Assembly (NCBI GenBank): GCA_009192285.1
Contig: WBVU01000004.1
Location: 4,362,001 to 4,426,000, forward strand
DNA from: Morchella semilibera
Lineage: Eukaryota; Ascomycota; Pezizomycetes; Pezizales; Morchellaceae
DNA: 64,000 nucleotides
Direction of reading: 5' to 3'
A program made the position numbers and the translations under genes. Positions 11,139 through 24,717 of this stretch are shown in pieces (position 1 is the first letter of the stretch; the number at the start of each line of letters is the position of its first letter). Below the pieces are notes generated by a model. That model worked only from the letters and a program-made list of their open reading frames with translations. It did no database searches and was not told where the DNA came from.

Positions 11139-14101
11139 TGTGACAGATTTGAGGGAAAAACAAAATATTAGGAAGGTAACTAGCACTCTTGGTCTCGGAC
11201 AATACTCTCACAAATAATGTCGGGTTGACCTGAGATAGTTGAGTTGGTAGAGTGAATAGAAGAATAGTTTCCAGACACCAAAGAGAGAGGGCTGGATGAA
11301 AGGGTGTAGGGTAGTGTAGGTGAGATTCCGGGTCCGGTCAGATTATTGTACCTGGCTGGCTGGTTGGGGCTGTGGTGACGCTTGTTGGTGGGGGGGGGGG
11401 GAGTCAGGCGAGAGAATCAAGAATGACGAGTGATTAACAGTAAAATTATTGATATCCTACCCCAGATTGCATAAAAGGTAGCCACGAGAGAGGTGCAGGA
11501 GGAGAAGCAGTGAGGAAGAGGCTGAGAATTTGAAATGAGACGCGCCTTCGATCCCACTTCCTACAAAAGGAAGAGAAGAAGTGCAAACGGGGAACCAAGG
11601 GCGGAAACCGAAGAAGGAACCAGGAACGAGGGGTGTAAGTACTTGTAGAATAGGGCGACAGAAGGAGCAGGAAAAATCAATAAAAGATGACACGGGACGA
11701 TCGAGCAGCACGCAGCAGGAGCGACAGTGAATGAAGAGAGAACGAGAGCACAGCGCCGCGAGACAGTCGGTGCAGTCAGTGGACGGATGCCCCGGAGCAA
11801 AACGAGGGAACAAAAGATCGTTGGGTTCGAGCGGCTGGTGTTTTGGGGAGAATCCGGACTGGTCCCTGGTCTGAGGGAAAGAGAATGAAATGCCCAAGTT
11901 GTAACTAAAGTATATTGAATTGATACAGCCTAACTTGTCTACATGCAGAAGGAAACAACTAACTACATGTAACTACCAGCTCCTTCCTACCCAGACGACA
12001 CCCCCATCCCCTTCGTATTGTACATATGTGTGTGTAATGTATGTAGCTTACCCATCGACTCTAATCTGTCTATGTATCTCCCCACTTTCTTCGTGCCGTG
12101 TGAGCCTCCTAGAGTCCGGGGTTCCTGGGAGGTACAAAGTACCACAAACTGTGAGTACTGTGCATATATGTGAATGTCAACTCTACCCGCACATATGAGT
12201 CGAGGTTACTTTGTACCTACTGCTGTTTATCTGCCTATAAACGGCACCTAGGCCAATTGGCTGGTGTGTATTCCGCTTAGGGCGTAGTGGGTTGGCAGCT
12301 AAGACAACTCTACGCGTCTTCTCTTGGGACCTGAATACATGTACCTACAATAGTAAGACCCTGAGGAATTCCAGCTTACTCCCTGGGCTGGCATTTTACC
12401 AATCCAAGGCCGTGTTGAGGATTTCCAAATAGGTTGCGGGACGAATAAACTTTGAGGTGCCGCGGGACTTCAAGATCCCGTCTTAATCTGACCGCGTAAT
12501 GGCTATTTTCAGCAGCCAGCAACCAGCAGCACCAGCAGCAACAGCATGTCATTCAGGATCCCCGTCGAAAATCGAAGCCATTTTAAGCCATCGCGCAGCA
12601 AAACCTCCGGACCCACTCATTCACACTCATCACATCACATCATCCGTCCGCACCAAGCTTTTTCATCTGTTTTGTTCTCTTTTTTACAGTAAGCAATTGG
12701 ACATTTCCTAAAGACGCAATTCCTGACCAAGGCTATGTATCTAGGTGTTCGAGACAGGCATTAAAGGAAGAAACAATTATCTGCATGTGTGTAGGCGAAT
12801 CAGTACGTATTTGTAACTGTATGCCTAGGTGCCGAGAGCACAACGGAAAAAACCATTCCGTATTTTCCGTAAGCTTCCGTATACTATTCGTTTGCAATAT
12901 GTATGTAAGTACCTACATCACATACAAAGCAAAAACTATTGGCGATAGGTAATCATATTTCTCTACACCCTGAAGAAATTTAATGCGCGGCCAAATATCA
13001 ATTTTACGGCGTACTTGGCTGTTACAAGCTGAATGTGTCTTTATTCCTGCCCAATGCTCGACATATGACTGATATGAGGCATATCGATGCCTACTTTTTG
13101 CTTAGCATTGCATTGGGGCACCCGTATCAGATTCTGTGACATTGGTGCCTTCTTGTCAGGCTTGACCAGCTTGAGAGGTACCGACACGTATTGAAGCTGG
13201 AGTAACTTTCTCAGACAAAGCAGGGCAGGGTTAGGTGCTCAGTGCAACGCCATTTGCAACAGGCTGTTCGTGTTCACCCTATTCGGTGGTTCTATAGCAT
13301 AGGCTAGGCGAAGCGGTTGAACCGAACCGAAAAAAGATTATTCCCGGCGAACAGACGGCGTTATCGGGATGTGAAAACGGCGCGGCGTTTATGGGAAATT
13401 TAGGTTGAACAAAGCGTTACACTTCTTCAAGATCCAGAGCTTCGGGAAGATCCCGCTTCTGGAAAATCTAGGAAAATGTATAAATTTTTCGAGGATGGGA
13501 GATAATAATGATGAACCGATGATGCAAGCTACTCAAGGCTTGAGACTGCATTTCAAAGTTTCTTTTCCTGAGCTCAGCTCGTCGTGCATGGATCGCCAAG
13601 GAGGCCAATATTGCTGCACATCGAGTTGAAATCCAGGCATTTTTGTTTTTTGTGCAGGCAGGCAGTGAGCAAGGGCTAGGGTAGACAAGACGAGCGAACC
13701 ATTGGCAGGGAAGGCAAGGGCAGGCGAGGTCGAGGCTCAGTTTAACGAAAACTATTTTTCTTCCTTGGGAGAGATGACCACAGCCTTTATTCCACGCTTT
13801 CCCCAACGCGAACTCCCCCCCAACACAAAAGGAAAATCTTTCTCTCAGCTTTTTGAACCTTCCCCACCTTCGCCCCCCTGGCCTAAACATTTTTGTCTAC
13901 GGAGTCTTTCCTAAACCTAGTCACGCAAACACTCAAACAACTCCCCTACCCTCAACTCAAACAAGTGAACATCCCCCGCGTCCTGCATCACGAGATCTAG
14001 AAGATCTCTTATTACTTGCAACTTCTGCTCCTCCGTCGATATCCCCGTTCTTTCCCTCCTTTCTTTATTCCCCGAAGATACCGTTTCTGGGAAAGTCAGT
14101 C
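11139..14101. other. Spacer between CAF120 and PTC7
   Basis: Divergent intergenic region carrying both promoters. No gene recognised. It has a G run at about 11389-11400, two TACATGTA sites (near 11962 and 12338) and CAG-like low complexity near 12510-12550. Between 13650 and 14100 it becomes pyrimidine-rich, as expected for the leader of PTC7. The open frames present (up to about 146 codons) show no family features. Confidence 0.5.
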
Positions 14102-15238
14102 ATGCGAATTCCCTCTACCTCATCTCTGTCAGCTACAACAAACACCATCTCCTCCCTAACAGGAAGACTACTTCCGAGGCCAGCACTCAGGGCATCTCAT
14201 CTCTCACATATCAGCAGGGCAACCGTCGGTTCTCTAGTACAGAAAAATCATCTCCAAACGCTCACCGCCCCTATCTCAACAGCTACTTCAACAACTGGCA
14301 CCCCGTCAAATAAACAACATGTCCCGGCTTTAATACCTCGCTCCCGCTCTGTACAGCAAAGTATATTTCATCCTTCTTTCTCTTTATTTGCCAAACGCCC
14401 ACCGAGGCCTTTCCCGATTCCGTTTAACTCACCCCCGGCATCTTCGTTCCCGGATTCATTGAGCCCTAGTCTCGCCCGAGTTCCTCGCTCTGAAGGTGCC
14501 TCTTACCTTCGAGGCATCACCAACGGTGACGATGCAGTGGTTTACGCACGCTCCTACCTAGGTGTAGCAGATGGTGTCGGTGCTTGGAACACGAGGTCTG
14601 CCGGGCACGCAGCTTTGTGGTCACGATTAATGCTTCACTTCTTTGCGCTAGAAGTTGAAAGTACCCAAGGAGTCGTTGACCCAGTTCACTGTCTTACAAA
14701 GGCGTACCACTCTACTTTACACGCAACCACCGAGTCTACCAGCTCAGTATGGCAAGGGACTACCACAGCATGTGTTGGAACACTCGCTGGAAGCACTTTC
14801 ACAGTTGCCAATATTGGCGACTCTCGCTGCTGGATCTACCGCCCATCTATCGGAGACTTTGTCCTGAAGACTACTGAGCAGTGGCATTGGTTTGACTGCC
14901 CGAAGCAGCTCGGAACCAACTCCCCCGATACACCCGCCACCGATGCAGAAGTCCAAAGCATCGAACTTGAGGATGGTGATATCATTATCATGGCCAGCGA
15001 CGGACTTCCGGACAACCTCTGGGATCATGAGATCCTTACTATCTGCGAGGAAAACGCCGGATCAACCGGGAAGGAGATAGCGGAACAGCTAGTTAGGGCC
15101 GCGAAGAAAGTCGCTATTGACCCATTTGGTGAGAGCCCTTATATGGAAAGGGCCGTTGATGAGGGGTTGCCAGTTGAAGGAGGGAAATGGGATGATATTA
15201 GTGTTCTTACAGCAGTTTATGGGAAAGGAAGGTTCTAG
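14102..15238 (+). CDS. PTC7: PTC7-type mitochondrial protein phosphatase 2C
   Basis: Metal-dependent Ser/Thr phosphatase of the PP2C (PPM) family. Ptc7 is mitochondrial in yeast and activates coenzyme Q synthesis by dephosphorylating Coq7. Single exon, 378 aa. The first 60 residues are rich in Ser, Arg and Leu with few acids, like a mitochondrial presequence. PP2C motifs follow in order: NGDDAV and GVADGVGAW (about 150-162), NIGDSR (about 237), ASDGLPDN (about 299) and WDDISVL (about 363), which supply the metal-binding aspartates. The ATG at 14102 is the first in frame; the frame is open upstream but lacks an ATG. Length and motif spacing match the PTC7 branch rather than cytosolic PP2Cs. 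It looks intact. Confidence 0.92.
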   Translation: MRIPSTSSLSATTNTISSLTGRLLPRPALRASHLSHISRATVGSLVQKNHLQTLTAPISTATSTTGTPSNKQHVPALIPRSRSVQQSIFHPSFSLFAKRPPRPFPIPFNSPPASSFPDSLSPSLARVPRSEGASYLRGITNGDDAVVYARSYLGVADGVGAWNTRSAGHAALWSRLMLHFFALEVESTQGVVDPVHCLTKAYHSTLHATTESTSSVWQGTTTACVGTLAGSTFTVANIGDSRCWIYRPSIGDFVLKTTEQWHWFDCPKQLGTNSPDTPATDAEVQSIELEDGDIIIMASDGLPDNLWDHEILTICEENAGSTGKEIAEQLVRAAKKVAIDPFGESPYMERAVDEGLPVEGGKWDDISVLTAVYGKGRF

Positions 15239-16163
15239 ACTTTGGTGTTTGATGTCAGGCGTTTTGTTTTCTATATTTAACCCTTACTTCTTTCTTTACA
15301 TCTCTTATTTAGTAGTATATTCTTTGACGTTTGTTTGACTAAGTCCACTTGCTGGCTCAACGGCGGTATTTGGTTCCCTCTTCTTTTTTTTCTTTCTTTT
15401 TTTTTCATATATGCTTTTTAGTTGGGGTTGGCTAGGACATCGACGATCCGGCTTTCTTTGCTTTTTTCCCTTCATTTCTGTTTGCTTACTCCTACATTGC
15501 TTCTCTTTCTTAACAAAAGTTTGAAGGGGCGAGACGGGGCGTTCTACATTGCACGACACGGGCCGGGCTTGTTTAACATATTTGTCTGATGGTTATTCGC
15601 TTTCATTTCGTTATAGATAGATTTTTTTTTTTTTTACATAGTCTTATTTATTTCTGCACGCGTAGGGCGGTGGGAGACTTTCATGCTTGATGATGGGATA
15701 CTGGGCTCTAGATAGTTTAATGCAAGTACTATAGATCTATCACTTGTGTGTTTACTCCGATTTCCTAGCTATCCGAGTAAACCAGGTTCGGTTTTACTCG
15801 GGTCTTAGGTTTCAGGTGGCTTAACATGTTAAATAAATGATGCATTTTTTCTTCTTTCTAGTTCAACCGTCAAAAAACATAAACTCCCATTAATACACAA
15901 CATTCCCACACAATCCCAGAAATTGGGGAACGATACAAAGGCGTAGATACAATTTCCCACCTAAATAAGGAAGAAGCAAAAGTGAGAAGAAAAAAGTCAA
16001 CAAGAAACCAAAAAGGCCAAGGCCCTTGTGATCCTTTATGCATTTAACAGATAAACCCCGATCCAACCACAAGTAGAACAGGAGATGCAAATACCTCCTC
16101 TGAAACCAGCAATCCTATCCCCTCGTCCTCTTTCCATTTGGCCCGCCTCACCATGACTCTCGC
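15239..16163. other. Convergent 3' spacer between PTC7 and SEC66
   Basis: 3' untranslated and spacer sequence between two genes pointing at each other. T-rich runs at 15380-15410 and 15622-15640 suit 3' ends. No gene recognised. Confidence 0.5.
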
Positions 16164-16912
16164 TCAAGCTCCAATCTTGGCCTGCTTCTTCGCGGCGCTC
16201 TCAACTAAAACACCATCCTCGTCCGAGTTGACCTCACCAAGTAACTCACGCTGTGATCGCTTTCGCTTTTCGTCCCACCACTTCCTCTCGGCCTCAGCTT
16301 GCTTGGTCACTTCATCAGTTCGGTCGCGGATACGTTGAGCGTTTGCCATCTCATTTGCAGTCTGGAAAATCGTGTTACCCCAACCATCTTTGAATGCGTT
16401 TGCCTCCAATACAACGTCACGGAGCTCCTATACGCAGTTCGTTAGTAAACGTCGCGTTCTGCTAGGAGGGTTAATTTTAGTAGCGAACCTCCTGGATCTC
16501 TGCCTCTGCTACAGTGAACCGAGTCCACAGATCGTCACTGATATTCCCCTTCTGAAGAAGTTGCTGCAACGATCCCTTTGCCTGTCTGAGTGCGATAATG
16601 CGGCGGATGTCTTCAGTTGCGCGGCGAAGAAGAGCTGCTTTAAGAATGGTATCGGGAACCTTTGTATTCTCTTGGTGGAGGAGAGTGAGGTAGATATCAC
16701 GGGCGTAGTGTGGGCCAAACCAGGGCTTCAGGGATGCCGCCTTATCTATTCAATGGTTACTCTACGGTTCGAGAAGGATGAAAGGTAAAGATAAATATGG
16801 ACATACTAGCTTTTCGTTTACGATAGAGACTCGAGAAGACAGCTAAGGTGCCAACGAGGACGGTGATGTACACCAGAGGTGCTATTAGCGATATCGCTGT
16901 ATTGCTGCTCAT
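16164..16912 (-). CDS. SEC66: Sec66 (Sec71), non-essential subunit of the Sec63 translocation complex
   Basis: Subunit of the Sec62/63 complex that drives post-translational protein import into the ER. Exons on the minus strand: 16807..16912, 16489..16745, 16164..16427; introns of 61 nt, both splices keep frame, and the second has a perfect TACTAAC branch. 208 aa. Residues about 8-28 form the N-terminal membrane anchor, followed by a basic stretch (YRKRK). The cytosolic part has the family blocks KPWFGPH, VPDTILKAALLRRA, LLQKG, DDLWTRF and GWGNTIFQTANEM. It ends in an acidic then basic tail. The second donor (GTTCGC) is weak but the frame requires it. Confidence 0.92.
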
Positions 16913-19900
16913 TGTTGTAGCTCGAGCGGTAACAGTAGTAGGTTAGGCGAGTATAGTATGATTTCTTTCACCGCCCTTTACTGTGAGTTCTATGTTTGTT
17001 ATGGGAGTTGTTTGGAGAGTGGAAGATGATCGATTGTTCGCGGTGGTGGCAGGGGCTTTGGAGGTGTCAATGAGGTCAAAATCTAAATGTGTCCTCTCGC
17101 GCTTTAGCTGCACGTGACTTGACTAGTAAGTAGTGTCAGGGTAACGCTTGCGCTTTACTTAGATACATCATACATGTAATGTAGCCCGGTAGGGGTAAGC
17201 TTATAACCCATGAAGTTGCGAGGCGAGTAGACCTCTACTTAGATGCTGTCTATTTAGGGTGGCAGCCGAATAGGTATGTGATCCAGGCACAAGCCACGGC
17301 TGAAAATACGCCACACGAATCAATAAGCAGCTTTAACGGATGATGGGATGCCCACCTAGCTGGTGGTTATTTTTATGTACCTGCTTTTACGGCACTGGCA
17401 GATACATAATGTATGTATGTTTTCGTTCCAGAATCTGTGCATGCATGTCTTAGGATCATGCGAGATCACTCGGCATTTACCAATTAGTTGAATCCGGCCA
17501 CCCCCCCCCCCTTCTGCTTATTTCATTAATTGTGGGCAGAATCGAACCCTGCTTCTAAGTCACGGGCCCTTTCAACTCCTAGGTAGAAGATACTCCCTGG
17601 GCCCTCTTTGTAGACCACACTAATTGGGCCTAGCTGGGGAGAGGAAAACAACCAGGTTGTGCGGGTCCAACTGAGGCTCAAGGTGCAACAGACCACCAGT
17701 TCGAGGATGAATATCCCCAGCCGTCTCAGTTGCTAACTATATTGTTGACCGAGTTCAGGTAACCCGCACGCACTACACGCAGATTCCCCTTGGCCCATTC
17801 ATTGCCATATATTATTGACTGTTCTTATCGATTAGAAGACTTACCACTTCTAGATCTCCTTACCTCGGACTGGAAACGGAATTAAGTGCTACTTTTTAAC
17901 GGCTTGCTTTATCTAATATTAGTTTTAACTACATGTATTCGCTATCTTCTGATATAACTACATGTATTACCCAGATATATGCCCGGTAGGCCATGATATA
18001 TACAGGACATACATATACTCTTACTCTAAATAATTATATATATATAAAATTATATCTTAGACGAAGTAGAGGGATAGTACAAGGCAATTACACATACAAG
18101 AATTTATCACGCGCCCCAACCGACTATATACATATATGTACTCTATAAGATTAACAAACCTAACCCCAATATATCTTTTGATAATTATTTAACAATTGGA
18201 TACATCCTAGTGAATGATTTCGGTCGATGGCCACATAGCAGCCCGGCCCTTACTTATAATTATAATATCGACCGCCAGCCGCGCAAAAAATCTAGGGGTT
18301 AATTTAGCTGAGATTTAGAATGCATTCACTGGTATGTAATATGCTAGGTGTATAACAGATACACCCGCGGCCTGATCCGTACATGTACATTTAGGGTCCC
18401 GGCGGCATGTCTAGTTTACTGATTTTATTGGCCGATTCCAAGACTCCTATTTCGCTTCGGGGGTTTACTATTTCACTGAGTAGGAGTGCCCTACTACATG
18501 TAGGGTTGAGGGCCGCGCAGCAGCCTAGGACCCCCGACTTCTACTACATGTATCTAAAGAAAAATAAGCTACAAAGTGGCTTCCAGCTTTAATTGGAATG
18601 GCACAAACTACCAAGTATTCTTTCTACTATATTAAGAGGGGTATCCTGTTTGCGGCGGGAATAAGTTTCCGCCACTGTTGACATGCATAGAAGTGGTGGC
18701 AGAAACTTACAATTCTCGCGGCAAGCACAACCTCGGCCAAAAGCCGGTGACTGCTTGTCAATACATGTACTTTCTCGGTTGGTTTCTTTGGTTTAACCCA
18801 TTGGATATATATAGTTGAAGATACCTTGATACGGAGTACAATTACAAAGCCTAAATTATAAAGCGGTTTTGATCATAAACTAATCCATTAGTACCGCAGC
18901 TCGTCGGAAGTCTCAGTCTTATTTAATACATGCAACATCTCAGGGTCGGCGCGGCATGCGCCGGTACGTATCATGCCCACATTTAGACACCAATAGCAAT
19001 GCAATTCCTAGCGTATGATGCTATGTTAAGTGGTTTCACAGTGATCAAACTATATAGAGCCCAGAAAGCTTTGTTCTTGTATTAATCGGTCCAGCTCCAC
19101 AAGGAATCGCTTTTTCAATTTAACTATCCTTATTACTATTTCAACATTTATTTATTTTCGTGGGGTGATGCTGTTCGAAGTATGGTGCCTTGACTGAAGA
19201 CAGATACATAAGTATATAAATGTAGACATGTAACTTTTGGTAGTACGCCTGATTCGGAGATCTTAGATAAAACAAGAGTTTCTCGGTTTTAGTGGTAGTG
19301 TAGATTAAATTCTTCGTATATAAGAAATTATAGGACGCTCCCGGAGACCAGATTGTCACTCGGAGCCACCATGGCCACTTCATTCTGTCAAGAAGATACA
19401 TGGAGTGTAGAAATTAAGACTACATATAATACATATAGGCTCTCAAACCTTATCCCTATCTTCTAGAGCTATTCGCGCATGCGTGTCCTACTGCTTGGAT
19501 TCATGAGTCTTCCAGACTCGAGTCTAACAACATAGCTACCCTACAGATAATATATAGCATATAGTATAAAACTGATCAATTTGGGGGACCCATACCGCAA
19601 CCTGAGCCATCTTCGTTCCTCTAGATTAATTTTTCCTTCCGCCCTTTCAGGTAGGTCTAGTCACATTTACTGGCCGATATTGTGTTTGCCCCTCTATAAG
19701 TAAGCGGAACTTACAATTAGCTCTTGATCATGACCCGGGAGAAACGTCAGTACTATAAACTAATTAAAGTAGTTTCTTAGATACACATGCAGTTATTCAA
19801 GGCGGGGGTGTGGAGTTAGTTGGGTCTTTACAGTTTTCATGTGAAGCTCTATTTTTACTTTGCTCTAGCTATCGGTATGTTACTAAGAAAGGCGCCGATT

Positions 19901-20196
19901 TTGGATTACATCAAAAGTCGCACAATTAATAAAATAAATAGTCAAAAGCCGAGTGATTTATCATGATGTTCTGATTTTGTTCTGGCGATTAGTAAGTAAG
20001 GCGAATGGTGCTTGCTTGGCAGGGAAGCAATGACGCTGCCTGCGACGAGGGTCCAACAGCTTCTACTGTAGCAACGCCTTCATCTTCCCCTCCATTCGCC
20101 TTTGCATCACCTTTAATCTGCTCAACACCGACGCGGAACCATCTATTATCACATCAAATCCATCAGTAAAATACATCAAAAACCTTGCTACTCATT
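16913..20196. other. AT-rich gene-poor stretch between SEC66 and NPL4
   Basis: 3.3 kb between two divergent genes without a recognisable gene. From about 17900 to 19950 it is clearly AT-rich, with TATATA runs and at least eight copies of TACATGTA (about 17172-18770). A C run lies at about 17501-17511. It may be decayed mobile DNA, but I could not identify a family, terminal repeat or protein remnant. Confidence 0.5.
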
Positions 20197-22382
20197 ATGA
20201 TTCTACGCTTCCGTTCACCTGATGGTTCTTGGCGTATTGAGATACAATCAACAGATGATGCTTCTATTCTCATCACAAAGGTAACCCTTCTAGAACATGT
20301 CCCTAGAATTTTGGGCTAATCTAGGTTTGATTTTACCCTAGCTTGTTGAAAAACTGCCAAAAGGAGTTGATTCAAATTCGATTATTATTTCTGATCGCCC
20401 GGCGAACGGGAAGACCAGGCCATTACGAGAACTAAAGGGAATCCCAATTTCTGACCTTGGGTTGAGGTTTGATCTCCACACATTTCCATGACTCCTACAG
20501 TTACTTACGCTTTCTTGGTATTCTGAATATCAGCCATGGAGATCAGCTTTTTCTTTCCTACGGCAAAGCATCGGAGGTTCCGGCCCAAGCGTCATCCAAT
20601 ACTAGTAACCAACCCACCAGTATTCGGCTTAATAACCAACCAATCCGGCCTTCCGATGATGTATCGCACCGTTTGACAACAACTACAAATAACTATACTT
20701 CGCACGACAACGTCCCCAACCCCTGGGAAATCGTTGTCCAAGACCCCATTGATGACCTGCTTGAAAAACAAGACGGAAAGATCCCCAGGCCGCGAGACAG
20801 ATTATGCAAGCATGGTGCGAAGGGAATGTGCGATAACTGCATGCCATTAGAACCTTACGATGCGGGCTATCTAGCTGAGAGAAAAATCAAGCATTTGAGC
20901 TTTAATTCCTACCTGAGAAAGACAAATGCTAGCACCAACAAACCCGAATTAAAGACCTCGTACATGCCCCCTCTATCTGAGCCCTTTTTTAGAGTTCGCA
21001 AGGATTGCCCTTCAGGGCACCCTGCGTGGCCTGAGGGGATCTGCACCAAATGCCAACCATCTGCGATTACTTTACAACCTCAGACCTTCAGAATGGTGGA
21101 CCATGTGGAGTTCAGCGATCCGGCGCTGATTGACAACTTTATAAACTTTTGGAGACAAACGGGATGCCAAAGAATTGGTTATCTTTATGGGCGTTTAGAA
21201 CCCTATTCTGAAATTCCACTGGGGATTAAGGCGGTTGTGGAAGCTATCTACGAACCACCACAGGTGAATGAAATGGATGGTGTTACATTAACCCTACCCT
21301 GGGAAGGAGAGAAGGATGTAAACGAAGTTGCAGCGCTGTGTGGTCTTCGAAAGGTTGGTGTAATCTATACCGATCTGCTCGATGATGGAACTCAGACAGG
21401 TAAAGTGGTGTGTAAAAGACACATTGATTCTTACTACCTTTCCTCCCTCGAGATCGTTTTTGCAGCTAGACTCCAGGCCGAAAACCCCCACCCAAGCAAG
21501 TGGTCTGAAACTGGATGGTTTGGTTCCAGCTTCGTCACCTGTGTTATCTCCGGAGATGAGGATGGCGGAATCAACGTGTCGTCTTATCAAGTCTCCAACA
21601 CCGCAGTTGAAATGGTTCGCGCAGAGATTATCGAGCCTTCCGCGGACCCATCAGTTATGATGGTTAGAGAGGAGGATGATAGGTCACGTTACATTCCTGA
21701 GGTCTTTTATAGACACATCAACGAATACGGAGCCAACGTCCAAGAAAACGCAAAACCAAGTTTTCCGGTAGAATATTTACTAGTTACCTTGACACACGGG
21801 TTCCCTGTTGAGAAGCGTCCGATGTTCACAGCTTCTCTTGGTCAGTTCCCCGTGGAAAATAGGGAACTCACGGGCGTATCTCAGGACCACCGCGCGGTAG
21901 CGAAACAATTAGGAATTACAGCTTCAAGCGGAAGCGAACCACAAGGCGGGATAGATGTCGTCAGCGATTTCCATCTACTAACCTTCTTGAAAAACTGGGG
22001 TATCCTAGATAAGGTTGGTCTTCCCATGTTACCGTTTTTGGCTAGTCTTGTGTCGAGTGATTGCTGATGATCGAATTCTCATCGCCTCGTTATCTCGCAC
22101 TTGCGGGATCGAGGGGTGAGAGAACAACAAAATTAATTTTAGAAAGAAGAAGAGTTACTAGCAAAGGTAGCAATTGGTCATGATGTCAAAGATGGACATC
22201 AACTCTTACAAATGCCCGGATGGCAAACCCTGATGACGATACTCCGGGAGAGCGGTGAGAGCGCCCCTAGAAAACGTGTTTTTGATCCGCCCTCTAGCTT
22301 TGATTTTGGCGGCGGCGGAGACGGCAAAAACGGTAATGACCGGAGTTTGGCTAAACGTTTGAGGGCGGTCAGTTTAAAATAA
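20197..22382 (+). CDS. NPL4: NPL4, ubiquitin-binding cofactor of Cdc48/p97
   Basis: Npl4 pairs with Ufd1 to bring K48-ubiquitinated proteins to the Cdc48 unfoldase in ERAD and related pathways. Exons 20197..20280, 20342..20466, 20534..22013 and 22143..22382; 642 aa, all joins in phase. Residues 1-85 form the ubiquitin-like UBX-type domain. A zinc-finger block follows around 160-245 ([12 protein letters not shown], then CPSGHPAW and CTKC). The MPN-like domain starts at about residue 270 ([14 protein letters not shown]); as known for Npl4, it lacks the JAMM metalloprotease motif. The last intron joins NWGILDK to a KEEELLAK helix and a Gly-rich C-terminal tail. Intact, with no frame slip. Confidence 0.94.
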
Positions 22383-24717
22383 TTTGGTCAACATCCATTC
22401 CACCCACACATCTCACCTCGGAACTAAACAAAAAAATACCGCGTGGACACTTGCTTGATGGGCAGACAATCGACAACTACGTCTCGTCATACCGAAAGCG
22501 GGTAAGGATAGTGGGACGGCCTTGGTGTTTGTGCATGATTGTGTATCATACCTGATACAAATCAGGCGAGGGATAGGGAAAGGTTTAATATAAGATCAAG
22601 GAATAACGATGGATTTCAATTTAAATGCTACTATGAGTTTTATTCGCACTACCTTGATTTTGTTCATGAAACAAACCATGAACCTCATAAAATTGAACCT
22701 ATCAAACTAGAAATATCCAATCAGCACATAAAGCAAAGTGGGTCTATAGGACCAAATGTATTTCACTTGATAAGTCGGTTAATCACGCGAATTCATGGTG
22801 GATATGGGTCTAATATTATATTTTGGTCTAATATGCAGTGCTACATACACCAAAGAATACCCTGGATAGCGTACTTGGAATGTCATCTTACGATGATCAC
22901 CGTTGGATCAGGTGATGGAGCTATCATGAGTGATTGCTTGTGACCCAAACTCAAACTCTGTCGGGCCTGTAAACGGTAACTAACAGATCATAAACTTCCT
23001 GAAGTCAACCAAGACCCCCTCCCCCCTTTCGAGCACCGATACTTGTGACCCACCCTCTCCCATCCTAGTATATTCGCCTTGTCGTGCAAGAACCAAGGAT
23101 CGTATACCACCAAGTACGAGTGAACATTATCTGATATCCGCATCCGATTCGTTACAGGTACAATGTTCTTAAATTTATTATACTTTCAACCATCCTATAT
23201 GTCTTGTAGTAGATGTGGATCTATTTTTGAACAGGGAAACTAGATTAGCAGAAACCTTTAGGAATAGGTTGGAGCTGGGTACTGGCGCCATGATCACTAC
23301 CAAATAAATACTCCCTTATCACGATTCGAAAGTCCGTTTGGCTGTCATATGCTTCGAGTATAAAGCAAGACTAAAGACTTAAACAAGCCAGGTTTCAGAT
23401 TATATGCAGGAATGAGTGATAGATACATTTAATATTATGCATGCTATGCGCATCGAGAAATTTTTTTCTGCCATGGCCAAAAGGAAGTTTTGCCAATTGC
23501 AGGTTGTTCATCGTTTACACACCATCAACTACCAAATATGGACGTGGAAATAATTCCTAACGGCTTAAGTGGCTTATATGTAGTTATGGGGTATTCTGTT
23601 GGCTCATAATGTTTCAAATATAGAAAACCTGGCATGATCGAGTGACAACTTGTGATTCATAAGTCGTACTCAGAGGGGTAAAATTAAATATCTCACAAAA
23701 GTTAACACAACACCCACAAAAAGTTACGTTGAACCATAAATATGAGACCGAATCCAATCGAAGGGATAATTCATCGATTCCGTGGTTTCTTGGCAACTGG
23801 TCACTTACTCGCCATCTATTGGAGCTATATCCGCCCATATTTTAATTTCCACGGGCCAGGTACGCCGTCATCCATCCATATGGCCATCCTTGTTCATTTT
23901 CTTCTGCACTTATTAAAACCTATCATGCCGCGGTCTAATTCTAATTGCTTGTCTTTTCTCTTGCGCCATGCTCAGCTCAGCTGGGCTATGTTGGAAATCG
24001 GAAATAGCGCTGCCATCGCACCGATAGAGAAGAGAACGATGAGCTCATGAGGCGGCGACGGCCGCGGCCGGTTTATTTTGTATTTTTTAGTCGGTGCATG
24101 CCGTTAAGGCATTAAAAGGTCTTAGAGTTAATTGGGTATCTCTAGATGATAATTATTAATGGTGGCTGTATGTTTCCTCCCATTCGATCCGGTCAGTGGT
24201 TATAGAGAACAAAAGATCGAGATAAAAAAAACAAATGGTATATCTGGTGTCGCCATGAGTTACATACATGTACCTATGTAGCACTGTACTGGTGCATGCT
24301 AGATGACATAAGTGGTTGATTTAATTGCATTGAATTTGAGTGAGCGGTTGGGTGAGCACAAATCTGCTTAAAACGTAACAATATCATTACATTTAGGTAA
24401 GGGCCTCGGCTTCCAAGGATGCCGCACTCATGAGATACACAAGCTGCCACAATGGTTTGGTATCTTGTAGGAAATAGTATGCTGCGGGGAAAACCTCTCG
24501 GAGTGTCCGATAACAGTGAAACTTCGCACGACATCATTAATACACAGCAAAAATGGTCAAATTCCGTAGGAAGTAAGTTTTGAGATGAGAGATGGGACAC
24601 CAAGTATAAAACACCAAGTAAAAAACCAGACCCATATATATAAACTCCATATGGGATGCAGCACTCGAGAAATATACAGCTCTGTACAAACCAATCACCG
24701 AGCTTCTCATTCAGTAC
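22383..24717. other. Spacer between NPL4 and CMC2
   Basis: Convergent spacer of 2.3 kb, AT-rich for much of its length. The longest open frame (22539..22943, plus strand, 134 codons) has no recognisable motif and a biased composition, so I do not call it a gene. No repeats or RNA genes were identified beyond one TACATGTA near 24266. Confidence 0.45.

Noticed and set aside
11457-11897. Minus-strand open frame of 146 codons upstream of CAF120
   Set aside because: Cys/Ser/Phe-rich translation without features of the CAF120 N-terminus; more likely promoter or leader sequence.
17500-17570. A tRNA-like T-arm (GTTCGATTC on the minus strand)
   Set aside because: The stem does not pair in the canonical position and no matching acceptor, D or anticodon arms could be found.
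22539-22943. Plus-strand open frame of 134 codons
   Set aside because: AT-biased composition, no motif or family resemblance, no splice partner; probably chance in AT-rich spacer.
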